Source: Scleromatobacter humisilvae (lineage in GTDB: Bacteria; Pseudomonadota; Gammaproteobacteria; Burkholderiales; Burkholderiaceae_C). Taken from it: DNA of 64,000 bases. Position numbers and translations under genes: made by a program. Below are positions 56,434 through 64,000 of the stretch, one piece after another; positions within the stretch are counted from its first letter, which is position 1, and the number at the start of each line of letters is the position of its first letter. The DNA is taken from NCBI RefSeq assembly GCF_023231945.1, contig NZ_JAJLJH010000014.1:62001-126000 (forward strand), written 5' to 3'. The notes beneath the pieces were generated by a model, which did not search any database, was not told where the DNA came from, and saw nothing but the letters and a program-made list of their open reading frames with translations.

Positions 56434-56871
56434 TTAGACGACCGTCAGCGATACATCGATGTTGCCGCGCGTCGCGTTCGAGTACGGGCACACCTTGTGC
56501 GCCGCGGCGACCAGTGCCTCCGCGGCGGCCTTGTCCATGCCGGGGATCGAGATCCGCATGTCGACCCTGATGCCGAAGCCGCCGGGAATCTGGCCGATAC
56601 CAACGTCGGAAGTGATCGAGACTTCACCCGGAAGCGCGATCTTCGGGCCGCCAGTTCTTCCCGATGCGACCGCCTTCATCGCACCGATGAAGCAGGCCGA
56701 GTAGCCCGCCGCGAACAGCTGTTCCGGGTTGGTGCCGAAATCACCGGCGCCGCCGAGTTCCTTGGGCGAGGTCAAGGTCGCTTCGAGCGCGCCGTCGGAC
56801 GACTTCACGGTGCCGGTGCGGCCTCCGGTCGCAGTGGCCGTGGCGGTGTACAGAATCTTTTCGGGGGACAT
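56434..56871 (-). CDS. ohr: organic hydroperoxide resistance protein
   Basis: 145 residues of the Ohr branch of OsmC peroxidases. Peroxidatic C60 ([10 protein letters not shown]) and resolving C128 ([13 protein letters not shown]) are present. It reduces organic hydroperoxides in the cytoplasm using lipoylated proteins. [14 protein letters not shown] is the canonical start. It lies 88 bp downstream of ohrR on the same strand, the usual ohrR-ohr order. Confidence 0.94.
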   Translation of the reverse strand: MSPEKILYTATATATGGRTGTVKSSDGALEATLTSPKELGGAGDFGTNPEQLFAAGYSACFIGAMKAVASGRTGGPKIALPGEVSITSDVGIGQIPGGFGIRVDMRISIPGMDKAAAEALVAAAHKVCPYSNATRGNIDVSLTVV

Positions 56872-56959
56872 GGAGTGCTCCTCAATGGTGGGTTGGGTGG
56901 TCGATAGATGTCGAGGCGTCGTAGACGTTGCAGGCACCTCGGTGTGGAAAACTCATTCG

Positions 56960-57457
56960 TCAGTGCGGCGCATCGGCGGGCGCCACTGCCTGTGCCAGCG
57001 AGTCGCGCATCGCCGTCAATTGGCGTGTCAGTTGTGCGATGTCGGAGAGCTCGCAACCGGTGGCACGGGCGATCTGCGGCGGTACCCGACGCGCCTGGAT
57101 CTTGAGCCGACGGCCGGCGTCGGTCAGGCGGACAATCACGCGCCGTTCGTCGAGGGTGTCGCGCTCGCGAGTCAGCGCGCCTTGCGCCTGCAGACGCTTG
57201 AGCAGGGGCGTCAACGTGCCGGAGTCGAGCGCAAGCTTGTCGCCCAGGGCGCTGACGGTCTGGCCGTCCTCCTCCCACAGCGCCAGCATCACGAGGTATT
57301 GCGGGTAGGTCAGCCCCAAAGGGGCGAGCAGTGGCTTGTATACCTTCGTCATGGCGAGCGAAGCCGAGTACAGCGCGAAGCAGAGCTGCTTGTCGAGCGC
57401 GAGCATGGCGTCAGAGCGGGCTTCGCCGGCGGTCTTGAAGGTCTTGGCGCGAGGCAT
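56960..57457 (-). CDS. ohrR: MarR-family organic-peroxide regulator
   Basis: 165 residues, winged-helix MarR fold. The N-terminal LDKQLCFALYSAS carries the sensing Cys (C26) of OhrR; LTYPQYLVMLALWEEDG and DERRVIVRLTDAG are typical. It represses ohr until oxidised by organic peroxides. ATG 57457 is chosen as the nearest good start. An AT-rich dyad at 57477-57500 just before the gene is the probable operator. Confidence 0.93.
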   Translation of the reverse strand: MPRAKTFKTAGEARSDAMLALDKQLCFALYSASLAMTKVYKPLLAPLGLTYPQYLVMLALWEEDGQTVSALGDKLALDSGTLTPLLKRLQAQGALTRERDTLDERRVIVRLTDAGRRLKIQARRVPPQIARATGCELSDIAQLTRQLTAMRDSLAQAVAPADAPH

Positions 57458-57476
57458 GGGACGAACTCTAGCGTGC

Positions 57477-57500
57477 ATTTAAATTGTGCACTATCTAAAT
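57477..57500. promoter_or_regulatory. probable OhrR operator
   Basis: ATTTAAATTG...CTATCTAAAT, an imperfect dyad standing out by its AT content in a GC-rich region, 20 nt upstream of ohrR. Confidence 0.5.
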
Positions 57501-57840
57501 GGTTATTCGAATGCGCGCACCATGCCCTGACCGTATCGTGCCGATGCCTCCTCTCTTCAACGCCCTCGAAGACCTAAAGCTTCAGGCCGCATTGGGGCGA
57601 CAACGGTTGTGACACGGAGGTAGCCGCTGGCTATGCGCGAGATAGCTGCATTGAATTGGTCGCATCGAAGGCGCGATGTTACGGTGGCGACCAAACCTGT
57701 CATCCCGTGCGCCACCGTGCGGCGACTGGAGACAGTGGCCAAGGCCAGCGCTCGGGAGTGGTGTGAGGTTGCGCTTCGCCTCAAAGCTCGTCGAGAGCGT
57801 TGGCAGGCCCGTCGCACGACAGCCTACGGGAGAGAGCCCG

Positions 57841-58485
57841 ATGAATCACACCATTGCTCATCGCTCGTCAATTCTGGTCATGCATCATTTTCCGCTGCTG
57901 TGCGTCGGGCTCGTGGCAGCCCTGCGCCAGCAAGTGGCCTTCGAGGTCTTCGTAGACGACATCGATGCCATGCGTTCGGAAGAGACCCGGATCGATGTCG
58001 TCATCGCCGACTACGATCACGCGATGCGTCTTACCGTCCCGGCCGTCCGCGGGATGCACAGGTCGCTCGCGACGGCACGAATCCTGACCCTGACCTCCCA
58101 CGATTGCGAGACGTACGTCCGACGAGCGATCGAGGCGGGTATCCACGGGTATGTCCTTCAGGGCTGCTCGCTGAGCGAGTTCATCGAAGGCGTGAGGACA
58201 GTGGCAGGCGGTATGCGATATCTGTGTCAGTCCGTGGCGCAGCGAATGGCCGATAGCCTGACTCAGGCTTCGCTGACCTCGCGCGAGATCGAGGTTTTGA
58301 AGCTCGTCATGATCGGCGAATCGAACAAGGCGATCGCGCGGCATCTTCAGATCGAAGTAGGTACCGTCAAATCGCACGTGAGCGCCATCATGAACAAGCT
58401 TGGTGCGACGTCGCGCACGCACGCCGTGGGCATCGCGGCCCGCCGTGGCCTGGTTCACGAGCATGTGCTGGCGAAGCCCGTCTAA
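57841..58485 (+). CDS. NarL/LuxR-type regulator with degenerate receiver (copy 3)
   Basis: 214 residues, very similar throughout to copy 1 at 43231. Receiver-like domain with HH replacing the acidic pair (ILVMHHFPLLC), D kept in IADYD and Gln for Lys (YVLQGCS); LuxR HTH LTSREIEVLKLVMIGESNKAIARHL. GGGAGAG precedes the ATG. Single gene; probable duplicate of copy 1 with similar DNA specificity. Confidence 0.9.
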   Translation: MNHTIAHRSSILVMHHFPLLCVGLVAALRQQVAFEVFVDDIDAMRSEETRIDVVIADYDHAMRLTVPAVRGMHRSLATARILTLTSHDCETYVRRAIEAGIHGYVLQGCSLSEFIEGVRTVAGGMRYLCQSVAQRMADSLTQASLTSREIEVLKLVMIGESNKAIARHLQIEVGTVKSHVSAIMNKLGATSRTHAVGIAARRGLVHEHVLAKPV

Positions 58486-58805
58486 GAATTTCATCAATTC
58501 GGGGCAGTTCTCCAGGGCGGCACCCTGGTCGGCGCGGCTGCGCTCTCTTTCTGGACGGAATCTCCACCCGCCGTCTCCATTTGTTGGTCCCTGCGCGACA
58601 AGGTCGTTGGCGTGACGCCCAGCCCGGGGCGGCGACACGCAGCGCGGCGAATTCTCCCTGCAATTCGGCTGAGACGACGCTATGCCATCAGTCTGATGCG
58701 ATCCGCTGCCCGGTCGTGGTCTGATAACACGTCGCTCGTGCCCGACTCGGGCCGACAAGGGCATCTGGCCCTCACATCCACCCAACGACAGTAGCGAGGA
58801 AAGCA
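58486..58805. other. 320-bp intergenic region
   Basis: Holds a small dyad CCAGGG-N5-CCCTGG (58512-58528) after the LuxR stop that may terminate. Nothing else recognised. Confidence 0.45.
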
Positions 58806-59264
58806 ATGAAGATCACTTGGCACCACATGGCACGCGCGCTGGCGACGTCTGCGTTCCTGAGCCTTGGCGCAGGCGCGTCCAACGCCGCATCCACGGCCAC
58901 CCTGGACTGCACGCTGCATTTCCAGCTGAAGGGCTGGTCTGCGATCTACAAGCGCGCGGACGGAAGCGGCACCGTCCAATGCCGCGACGGCACGTCGCTG
59001 CCAGTGATCGTGAAGATGCGAGGCGCCGGCGCGACTGTCGGCAAGTCCCAGATCGACAACGGCACAGGGAAATTCACTGACGTTCGCGCCATCAACGATG
59101 TCCTCGGCTCCTATGTCCAGAGCGAGGTGCACGCGGGCCTGCTGAAGTCGGCCTCAGCGCAGGTGCTGACCAAGGGCACCGTGTCTCTCGCGCTCGCGGG
59201 TGCGGGCGAGGGGATCGATCTCGGTGTCGAGGTCGGCGAGTTCACCATCGAGGCCGCCAAGTAG
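58806..59264 (+). CDS. secreted protein of unknown function
   Basis: 152 residues with a Sec signal peptide (about 1-27, ending GASNAAS) and a beta-rich Gly/Val mature part with two Cys (near 34 and 58) that could pair. No family recognised with certainty. GAGGAAAG is 5 nt before the ATG. Stands alone; the following 279 bp contain no gene. Confidence 0.75.
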   Translation: MKITWHHMARALATSAFLSLGAGASNAASTATLDCTLHFQLKGWSAIYKRADGSGTVQCRDGTSLPVIVKMRGAGATVGKSQIDNGTGKFTDVRAINDVLGSYVQSEVHAGLLKSASAQVLTKGTVSLALAGAGEGIDLGVEVGEFTIEAAK

Positions 59265-59543
59265 TCGCCAGCCAGGGGAAGGCCGAGCGTGGCAGACAAG
59301 ACTTCGCTTGGCCTGCTGATCGGCGTTGTCGTTGGACGTGAGCCTTGACGCCGCCTCGGTCTTGGCCAACCGCTGGCCCGCCAGCGGGATCGTGTCTCCG
59401 ATTCGGTCGCCGAGAAGCTGCAGCTGGCCGCTCGATTTCTTGCCCAATCGCGCGTCGCGGAACTCGCAGCCGGAAACCTCATCGATCACACGGGTGGCTC
59501 GCAAGGCGAATCAGAGCAATGCGCGCCAATGCTCCATGACCGT

Positions 59544-59975
59544 TCAGGTCACAAGTTCAGCATCGAGCGTGATCGACGCGTTCAGTACCTTGGAGACCGG
59601 GCAGTTGGCTTTCGCTGCCGCCACGAGCGCATCGAAGGTCGCCTGGTCGGCACCCGGTACCGTTGCCTTGAGCCGAAGGTGCACCGCAGTGATGGCGAAG
59701 CCGGCGGCCACAGACTCAAGGGTCACTTCAGCCACGGTAGCCATTTGCGTCGCCGTCAGCTTCGCCTCACCGAGGATCAGAGACAGGGCCATGGTGAAAC
59801 AGCCCGCATGCGCGGCGGCGATCAGCTCTTCAGGATTCGTGCCGGGCAATCCATCGAATCGGCTCGAGAATCCGTATGGGTAGGTTTGGAGCGCGCCACT
59901 CTGGGTAGAAATCGCTCCTTTGCCGTCCTTGATATCTCCTTGCCAGGCCGCCGATCCGGTCCGCACGATCTTCAC
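59544..59975 (-). CDS. osmC: OsmC family peroxiredoxin
   Basis: 143 residues of the OsmC branch: KIVRTGSAAWQGDIKDGKG, GLPGTNPEELIAAAHAGCF (C59) and AKANCPVSKVL (C125), the two redox Cys. Cytoplasmic organic-peroxide reductase induced by osmotic or stationary-phase signals in known cases. The start is a GTG at 59975, preceded by GGAGAAATC; the open frame further upstream lacks homology. Confidence 0.92.
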   Translation of the reverse strand: MKIVRTGSAAWQGDIKDGKGAISTQSGALQTYPYGFSSRFDGLPGTNPEELIAAAHAGCFTMALSLILGEAKLTATQMATVAEVTLESVAAGFAITAVHLRLKATVPGADQATFDALVAAAKANCPVSKVLNASITLDAELVT

Positions 59976-60266
59976 GATTTCTCCCAGTGTGTTGCAGATG
60001 GAGCAGAGGAACCCGGTTGATCGATCTCTCTCGCCAGGCAGACAACCGTGCGACTCACGGCGGCCGGGGATTTGCAAAGCCTGCGTCCGACCCGAACTCT
60101 TCAATATTGAGTGGATGTAGTTGGCCCGGGGCCGCTTGCTGAATCGCTCGGCGCAGGAACTATCCAGCCTCGGTCAGCACTGCGGGCAGGAGCCTCGGTC
60201 GACCCATGAGTGCCATGTCGGCGTCGATCCGAGGGCTCACGCCTCCTATCCGGGCCCAGGCCCCGA

Positions 60267-60875
60267 TCAGGATTTTCCGCGCGCCAATGCCGTCGCGATT
60301 TCGGCGATATGGCGGCCCTGGAAGCGACCACCGGCCAGCTCGTTTTCGCTGGGCTGGCGCGATCCGTCGACAGACGCGATCGTGGAGGCGCCGTAGGGGG
60401 TGCCACCAGTCACTTCGTCCATCTTCGTGAGGCCCGCATAGGCGTAGGGCAGGCCGACAGTGATCATCCCGTGATGCATCAGCGACGTCAGAACCGAGAA
60501 CAGCGTCGTCTCCATGCCGCCGTGCTGGCTGGCGGTAGAGACGAAGGCGCCCCCGACCTTGCCGACCAGAGCACCCTTGCCCCACAGGTCGCCGGTCTGG
60601 TCGAGAAAGTTGGCCATCTGTGACGACACGCGGCCGAAGCGGGTCGGCGTTCCGATGATGATGGCGTCGTATTGCGCCAGTTCGCCGGGCGTGGCCACAT
60701 CCGCGGCCTGATCGAGCTTGGCGCCGGCGCTGCGAGCGACTTCGGGCGGCATCAATTCAGGAACACGCTTGAGCGCCACCTCTGCACCTGCTGAACGCGC
60801 GCCTTCGGCCACGGCTTGGGCCAATCGTTCGGTGTGTCCGTAGGTGGAATAGTAGAGAACCAGTACCTTCGCCAT
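60267..60875 (-). CDS. wrbA: NAD(P)H:quinone oxidoreductase
   Basis: 202-residue flavodoxin-like Wrb[20 protein letters not shown] is the FMN phosphate loop; [33 protein letters not shown] and [16 protein letters not shown] are family hallmarks. Two-electron reduction of quinones in the cytoplasm. ATG 60875 preceded by AAGAAGGAG. Complements azoR and the Osm/Ohr enzymes as redox-stress defence. Confidence 0.94.
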   Translation of the reverse strand: MAKVLVLYYSTYGHTERLAQAVAEGARSAGAEVALKRVPELMPPEVARSAGAKLDQAADVATPGELAQYDAIIIGTPTRFGRVSSQMANFLDQTGDLWGKGALVGKVGGAFVSTASQHGGMETTLFSVLTSLMHHGMITVGLPYAYAGLTKMDEVTGGTPYGASTIASVDGSRQPSENELAGGRFQGRHIAEIATALARGKS

Positions 60876-61016
60876 TGATGACTCCTTCTTGCCTTGGGGC
60901 AAATGTTGATTGGTCAAGGTGAATGTAGCGATGGCACTTGCCGCGACAAATGGCCCCGATGACTACCCAAGGTCTCCCACTTTTGCCCCAGGCGGACTCA
61001 GATCTGAACGTCAAGT

Positions 61017-61799
61017 TCATGAAGTCCTGCTGGACTGCCATGGGTGCCCGTGCTGCTCTAAGAGCGCGGCCTTTGCCGCTTCGACTGCGAAGCCGCACTG
61101 AGCCAGTGGCAGCTCTCGAGCTGCGTCGAGAAGCAGGTTGCGGCTGGAGGAAGCGGCTGCTAGCCTGAGGATGTTCTCGAGCACAGCCGGGCGCACGTCG
61201 GAGTCCCCAAGCCGGTAGAGGATGGCTTGCATGCCCTCATGCGAGTCCTTGACCTCGTCAGGTGCCGCCAGCCACGCGTCCGTAGCCGCCGACGTGCCGC
61301 CGTACTCCCAGGCGAGCGTTGCGATTGCCTTGGCTCGTACGTCCTTGAGCGCGTTCGAAGTGGCAACCTGGAACAGAAAGTCGGCGTTGTCGGGAAGCGT
61401 GCCGAGCGAGCCGACAAAGTCTTCTTGACGCTCCGTCGGCCAAGCGAGAAAGCGAGCGAGGAGGTCTGGGCGGAACGAGCGAACGCTGAGTTCGCGCATG
61501 TCGTGTGCGAAGGAGTACACCGCCTCGCGGTCGGAATCGAGCAGCGCCTGCTCCAGCACATCGCTGAACTCTGGCCAGTGCGTGAGTGCCTTGCAGGCAA
61601 GCGAGTACTGCTTAGCTGCAGGTTCGTCACACCCATCAAGCTGCTCAAGGAGCACTTTCACGGACTCGACGACCGGCGCCGCCGTGACTCCAAGGCGACC
61701 AATGAGTTGGCATGCCATACGCAGGTCGGCCCTCAGGGCTAGCGTGCGCCGCATCGGGAAGCCGATGCGACAGGAGCACGGACATTTCGGCACCGCCAT
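61017..61799 (-). CDS. hypothetical HEAT-like helical protein
   Basis: About 260 residues, mostly amphipathic helices with spacing suggestive of HEAT/ARM repeats (LLEQLDGCDEPAAKQYSLA; LLARFLAWPTERQEDFVGSL; ATSNALKDVRAKAIATLAW). No catalytic motif. The start is uncertain (61799, or an ATG at 61826, neither with a clear ribosome-binding site). Its codon use looks coding. Leftward, 141 bp upstream of the wrbA start; function unknown. Confidence 0.6.
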   Translation of the reverse strand: MAVPKCPCSCRIGFPMRRTLALRADLRMACQLIGRLGVTAAPVVESVKVLLEQLDGCDEPAAKQYSLACKALTHWPEFSDVLEQALLDSDREAVYSFAHDMRELSVRSFRPDLLARFLAWPTERQEDFVGSLGTLPDNADFLFQVATSNALKDVRAKAIATLAWEYGGTSAATDAWLAAPDEVKDSHEGMQAILYRLGDSDVRPAVLENILRLAAASSSRNLLLDAARELPLAQCGFAVEAAKAALLEQHGHPWQSSRTS

Positions 61800-62093
61800 C
61801 GACAAGACGCCGGTGCCGCTTTTCATTTGACGGCTGGAGTGGCGCTCGTGTCGAGCCAGCGCACGCTGCGCTCATCGCGCCGGGCTTGTGTCGGTGAAAT
61901 ACACGACACCTCGCCTCTAGCGACCCGCGCCGTCCTGGTTTCGTGAGCTCAGCCTGGATGAGCTGGCCCTCGCCCGTATGGGAGATGCCTTGTCGGAGAG
62001 GCGACGTCAGTATCGAGGGACCCGGAAGCAATGCCGGCGACGTCGCGCGGCGCAACCAGCATGAGCCCTCATTCGACAAACGTGGAGTACCAG

Positions 62094-62447
62094 ATGAAGC
62101 TGACACATGCCAACGGCGCGCCGGTCGTAGACAACTTCAACATCGAGACCGCGGGAGCCCGGGGCCCGGCCCTGCTGCAGGACATCTGGCTCCTGGAAAA
62201 GCTCGCACACTTCGACCGCGAAGTGATTCCCGAGCGCCGGATGCACGCCAAGGGCTCGGGCGCTTTCGGTCACTTCACGGTCACCCGCGACATCACGCGC
62301 TACACGAAGGCCAGCGTCTTCGCGGAAGTGGGCAAGAAGACGGAAGTGCTTGTCCGGTTCTCGACCGTGGCGTCGCGAACGCCTTGGCGTTCAAGCGTCA
62401 ACTCTAGGGAAGGCCGCCATGTGCCCATCCATCTTCGTTCGACGTGA
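62094..62447 (+). pseudogene. truncated catalase gene
   Basis: The first about 93 codons encode a catalase N-terminus ([54 protein letters not shown]), including the catalytic His of MHAKGSG. Similarity stops after FSTVA near 62373, and the frame runs into unrelated codons until 62447. About 390 residues of a normal clade 3 catalase are missing. GGAG precedes the ATG at 62094. The break is immediately before the DUF2384-like gene at 62419. Confidence 0.85.
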
Positions 62448-62937
62448 CGCGGTTGGGCGTGTCCGCGGTGTTGTTCCTGCGTCCATTCCGCTCGGTGACG
62501 TGACGAAGAGTGCTTCCTGCCTGACGGGGTGTGCTCAGGCCGTGCGGGTGCAAGGTGAAATGATGAGTCTCGTCTACACCAAAGCCGGTGGCCTGTGCAC
62601 GTGTGACGAGGTCTTGGACCTGCTGCGCCAAAGGTTCGACCAGCCCATATCGATGCTGGCCAAGTGGATCGTCGGGCGGTCGGTCGTCAACATGCACTGG
62701 CGCTCCAGGACGCTGATTCCTCTCTTTCAGTTCGACTTGCGGGACATGTGCGTCCGGTCGGAGGTCGTCGCAGTCATCGCGGAGCTCACGAGCGCCTATG
62801 ACGACTTCGAAATCGCGCACTGGTTCGCGGAGCCGAACGGCTGGCTGGCCGGGACACGCCCGGTGGAGATTCTTCGGCAGTCTCCCGAAGAGGTCCTCGA
62901 GGCAGCACGTGCAGACAGATATGTGGCGCGCGGGTAG
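62419..62937 (+). CDS. DUF2384-like (MbcA/ParS/Xre toxin-binding-type) protein, copy 2
   Basis: 172 residues, homologous to 54221 over the last 125: [60 protein letters not shown]. Start 62419 gives the same length as copy 1 and has GGAAGG before it; an inner ATG (62560) is possible. Followed after 11 bp by a 61-residue basic protein. It sits right after a truncated catalase, a sign that the cassette arrived or rearranged here. Confidence 0.82.
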   Translation: MCPSIFVRRDAVGRVRGVVPASIPLGDVTKSASCLTGCAQAVRVQGEMMSLVYTKAGGLCTCDEVLDLLRQRFDQPISMLAKWIVGRSVVNMHWRSRTLIPLFQFDLRDMCVRSEVVAVIAELTSAYDDFEIAHWFAEPNGWLAGTRPVEILRQSPEEVLEAARADRYVARG

Positions 62938-62948
62938 CAAGGACACCA

Positions 62949-63134
62949 ATGAAAATCCGACACGTAAGGCCCCGGAAGCCTCCTGCATTGCGAATCCCGG
63001 GCGCTCGTCTGAAGGTCGGACGCATGAAGCACGCACGCAAGCGCTATCCCACCATGTCCTGTATCCCGACGCGACCAGGCTTCTTCCGGGTCGTCGGGCG
63101 CATCCCGGGGAGGGCATCGCGCCGCCTGTCATAG
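62949..63134 (+). CDS. small Arg-rich protein of DUF2384 cassette, copy 2
   Basis: 61 residues starting MKIRHVRPRKPPALRIPGAR, more than one third Arg plus Lys, with AAGGA before ATG. The A-[FL]-[KR]-[VI]-P core and N-terminal MK..H..P order are shared with the 53-residue protein at 54775. No membrane segment or known domain. Probably cotranslated with the DUF2384-like gene. Confidence 0.62.
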   Translation: MKIRHVRPRKPPALRIPGARLKVGRMKHARKRYPTMSCIPTRPGFFRVVGRIPGRASRRLS

Positions 63135-63349
63135 ACAGCCCGGCTCCGATAGCACGATGCCTTCCAAATTCAGCCTGTTTTCAACCTCCCCATTTGGGAT
63201 ATGGCGCGATTTCTTCGGAAACGCAAAATTTGCCAGCCAGCAGTCGAAGTTGGTTGTTCGTCGGACGATGCGGTGGTTCTACTGGAGTAGGCCGTCGTCG
63301 CGCTGGTGAGCACAGTTCTCCCTCTCTCCCCACAATGATTGGAACGATC

Positions 63350-63553
63350 ATGGTCAAGTCTTTCATCGCCGCCGCGCTGCTTACCTCGCTCGCATCTCTC
63401 GCCCTTGCTCAAGCGCCGGCCGCATCCGCGCCGGCAGCTGCCGACGCGGCTTCGACGCCGAAGAAGCACCGGCTGCACGCGCCGAAGCTTCGCAAGGGCG
63501 CCACTCCCGCGGTCAATCCGGAGGCATCGCCGGACAAAAAGGGCGGCAACTGA
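63350..63553 (+). CDS. small secreted basic protein
   Basis: 67 residues: signal peptide (1-20, ASLALAQ) then an Ala/Pro segment and a Lys-rich tail (PKKHRLHAPKLRKG). It resembles small periplasmic Asr/acid-shock-like proteins only in composition. GGAA precedes ATG 63350. Lies 215 bp after the second basic micro-protein. Confidence 0.65.
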   Translation: MVKSFIAAALLTSLASLALAQAPAASAPAAADAASTPKKHRLHAPKLRKGATPAVNPEASPDKKGGN

Positions 63554-63877
63554 GTCCGGCTCCTGCTGGCCGAGGGCGTGGTGCGTCTGCCTCGGCGGCG
63601 TCGCGCCTGACTCAGATCTGATGGCAGCGGACGCCCTTGCGCGCCGATCGACGGACCTCGGGAGAGGCGTCAAGCGCTCTTGGCGAGATTGGAGCCCCTC
63701 GTCACTCTGATGAACTCGCTGCAATCGACAACGATTGTCGATTGGCTGTGGAGAGCGACTGCAGGTACGCCTGCGTCGCCGTAGTCTAAACGGGATGGCC
63801 TGACATCCAGATTTCACGACGGCACAACTGCGGCCTTCAGTGTGCGTCGCGCCTGGTCGAACAGGCTGCGCAACGCC
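63554..63877. other. gene-free stretch with a perfect dyad
   Basis: No gene recognised. AATCGACAA-CGA-TTGTCGATT at 63723-63743 is a perfect 9-bp inverted repeat, more likely an operator than a terminator because no T-run follows. Confidence 0.45.
63723..63743. promoter_or_regulatory. 9-bp perfect inverted repeat
   Basis: Operator-like dyad of 9 bp arms and 3-nt centre in the space near the right edge; the regulated gene may be beyond the window. Confidence 0.4.
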
Positions 63878-64000
63878 TCAGCCGCGACTGGAGTGTTCAA
63901 GGGTGAAATTCAGGACATGGGGAAGGTTGGGGAGCTCCTCGGCGACGAAGTCCATGGCGCTAAGGCTTGCGCCGGCGTTCGCCATGATGATGAACTCCAT
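63878..64000 (-). CDS. partial leftward reading frame at right edge, possibly frameshifted
   Basis: Forty codons run in from the right edge on the minus strand to a TGA at 63878-63880 (AMDFVAEELPNLPHVLNFTL). A different frame just downstream reads PVAAEALRSLFDQARRTL before a stop, which looks like the true C-terminus, so a frameshift may exist. The family cannot be named from so little. Confidence 0.3.
   Translation of the reverse strand: MEFIIMANAGASLSAMDFVAEELPNLPHVLNFTLEHSSRG

Overview
The window is GC-rich and densely packed, and its gene content points to a beta-proteobacterium of the order Burkholderiales. The pointers are many LysR regulators, MmgE/PrpD, exported alpha/beta hydrolases, OprB porin, Ohr/OhrR, TDT/SLAC1 channel and a homodimeric-type AceE. 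I cannot name a genus. No rRNA, intact tRNA, CRISPR array, insertion sequence or replication origin was seen. It reads as an accessory catabolic and stress region of a chromosome or chromid.

Layout. 1-6.2 kb: partial SDR, DsbA/FrnE-like protein, a leftward unit (exported alpha/beta hydrolase, azoR, SLAC1-type channel, thiolase) and its TetR. 6.5-11.5 kb: large exported haem lipoprotein, orphan OmpR-type regulator, exported crotonase. 11.7-20.2 kb: catabolic operon (MmgE/PrpD, two small tautomerases, DUF485, acetate-type symporter, two-domain CMD protein) with a LysR, then cytochrome b561 plus nitronate monooxygenase and a second LysR. 20.3-29.8 kb: DJ-1 protein, tautomerase, two PLP desulfhydrase/ACC-deaminase-like enzymes, SDR, LysR, Dps-like protein, FixJ regulator, GlxA regulator, monooxygenase and VOC genes. 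29.9-33.1 kb: lipoprotein metallo-beta-lactamase-fold hydrolase, secreted protein, cytochrome b plus sulfite-oxidase-like molybdoenzyme. 33.3-36 kb: stand-alone aceE. 36-41.5 kb: leftward operon mmsA - GMC oxidoreductase - CaiB transferase - enoyl-CoA hydratase. 41.5-46.1 kb: SDR, RidA, LuxR regulator, second exported crotonase and second exported hydrolase. 46.6-54 kb: STAND regulator, SnoaL-like protein, LuxR regulator, PAS histidine kinase and single-domain receiver. 54.2-64 kb: two copies of a DUF2384-like gene plus tiny basic protein, OprB, Ohr/OhrR, third LuxR, OsmC, WrbA and a catalase remnant.

How it works together. Five promoters (5288-5344, 6295-6351, 11523-11579, 21180-21236, 23941-23997) share a gapless 33-nt element placed exactly 18 nt before a -10-like hexamer. 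They lie ahead of the hydrolase/azoR/SLAC1/thiolase unit, the TetR gene, the exported crotonase, the tautomerase/PLP enzyme pair and an SDR. This looks like one scattered, undescribed regulon. The window is also rich in paralogue pairs that deviate from their families: SDRs without the catalytic Tyr, crotonases with signal peptides, LuxR regulators with dead receiver pockets, and a tautomerase without Pro1. The most promising candidates for a new system are the shared promoter element and the twice-occurring DUF2384-like plus Arg-rich micro-protein cassette.
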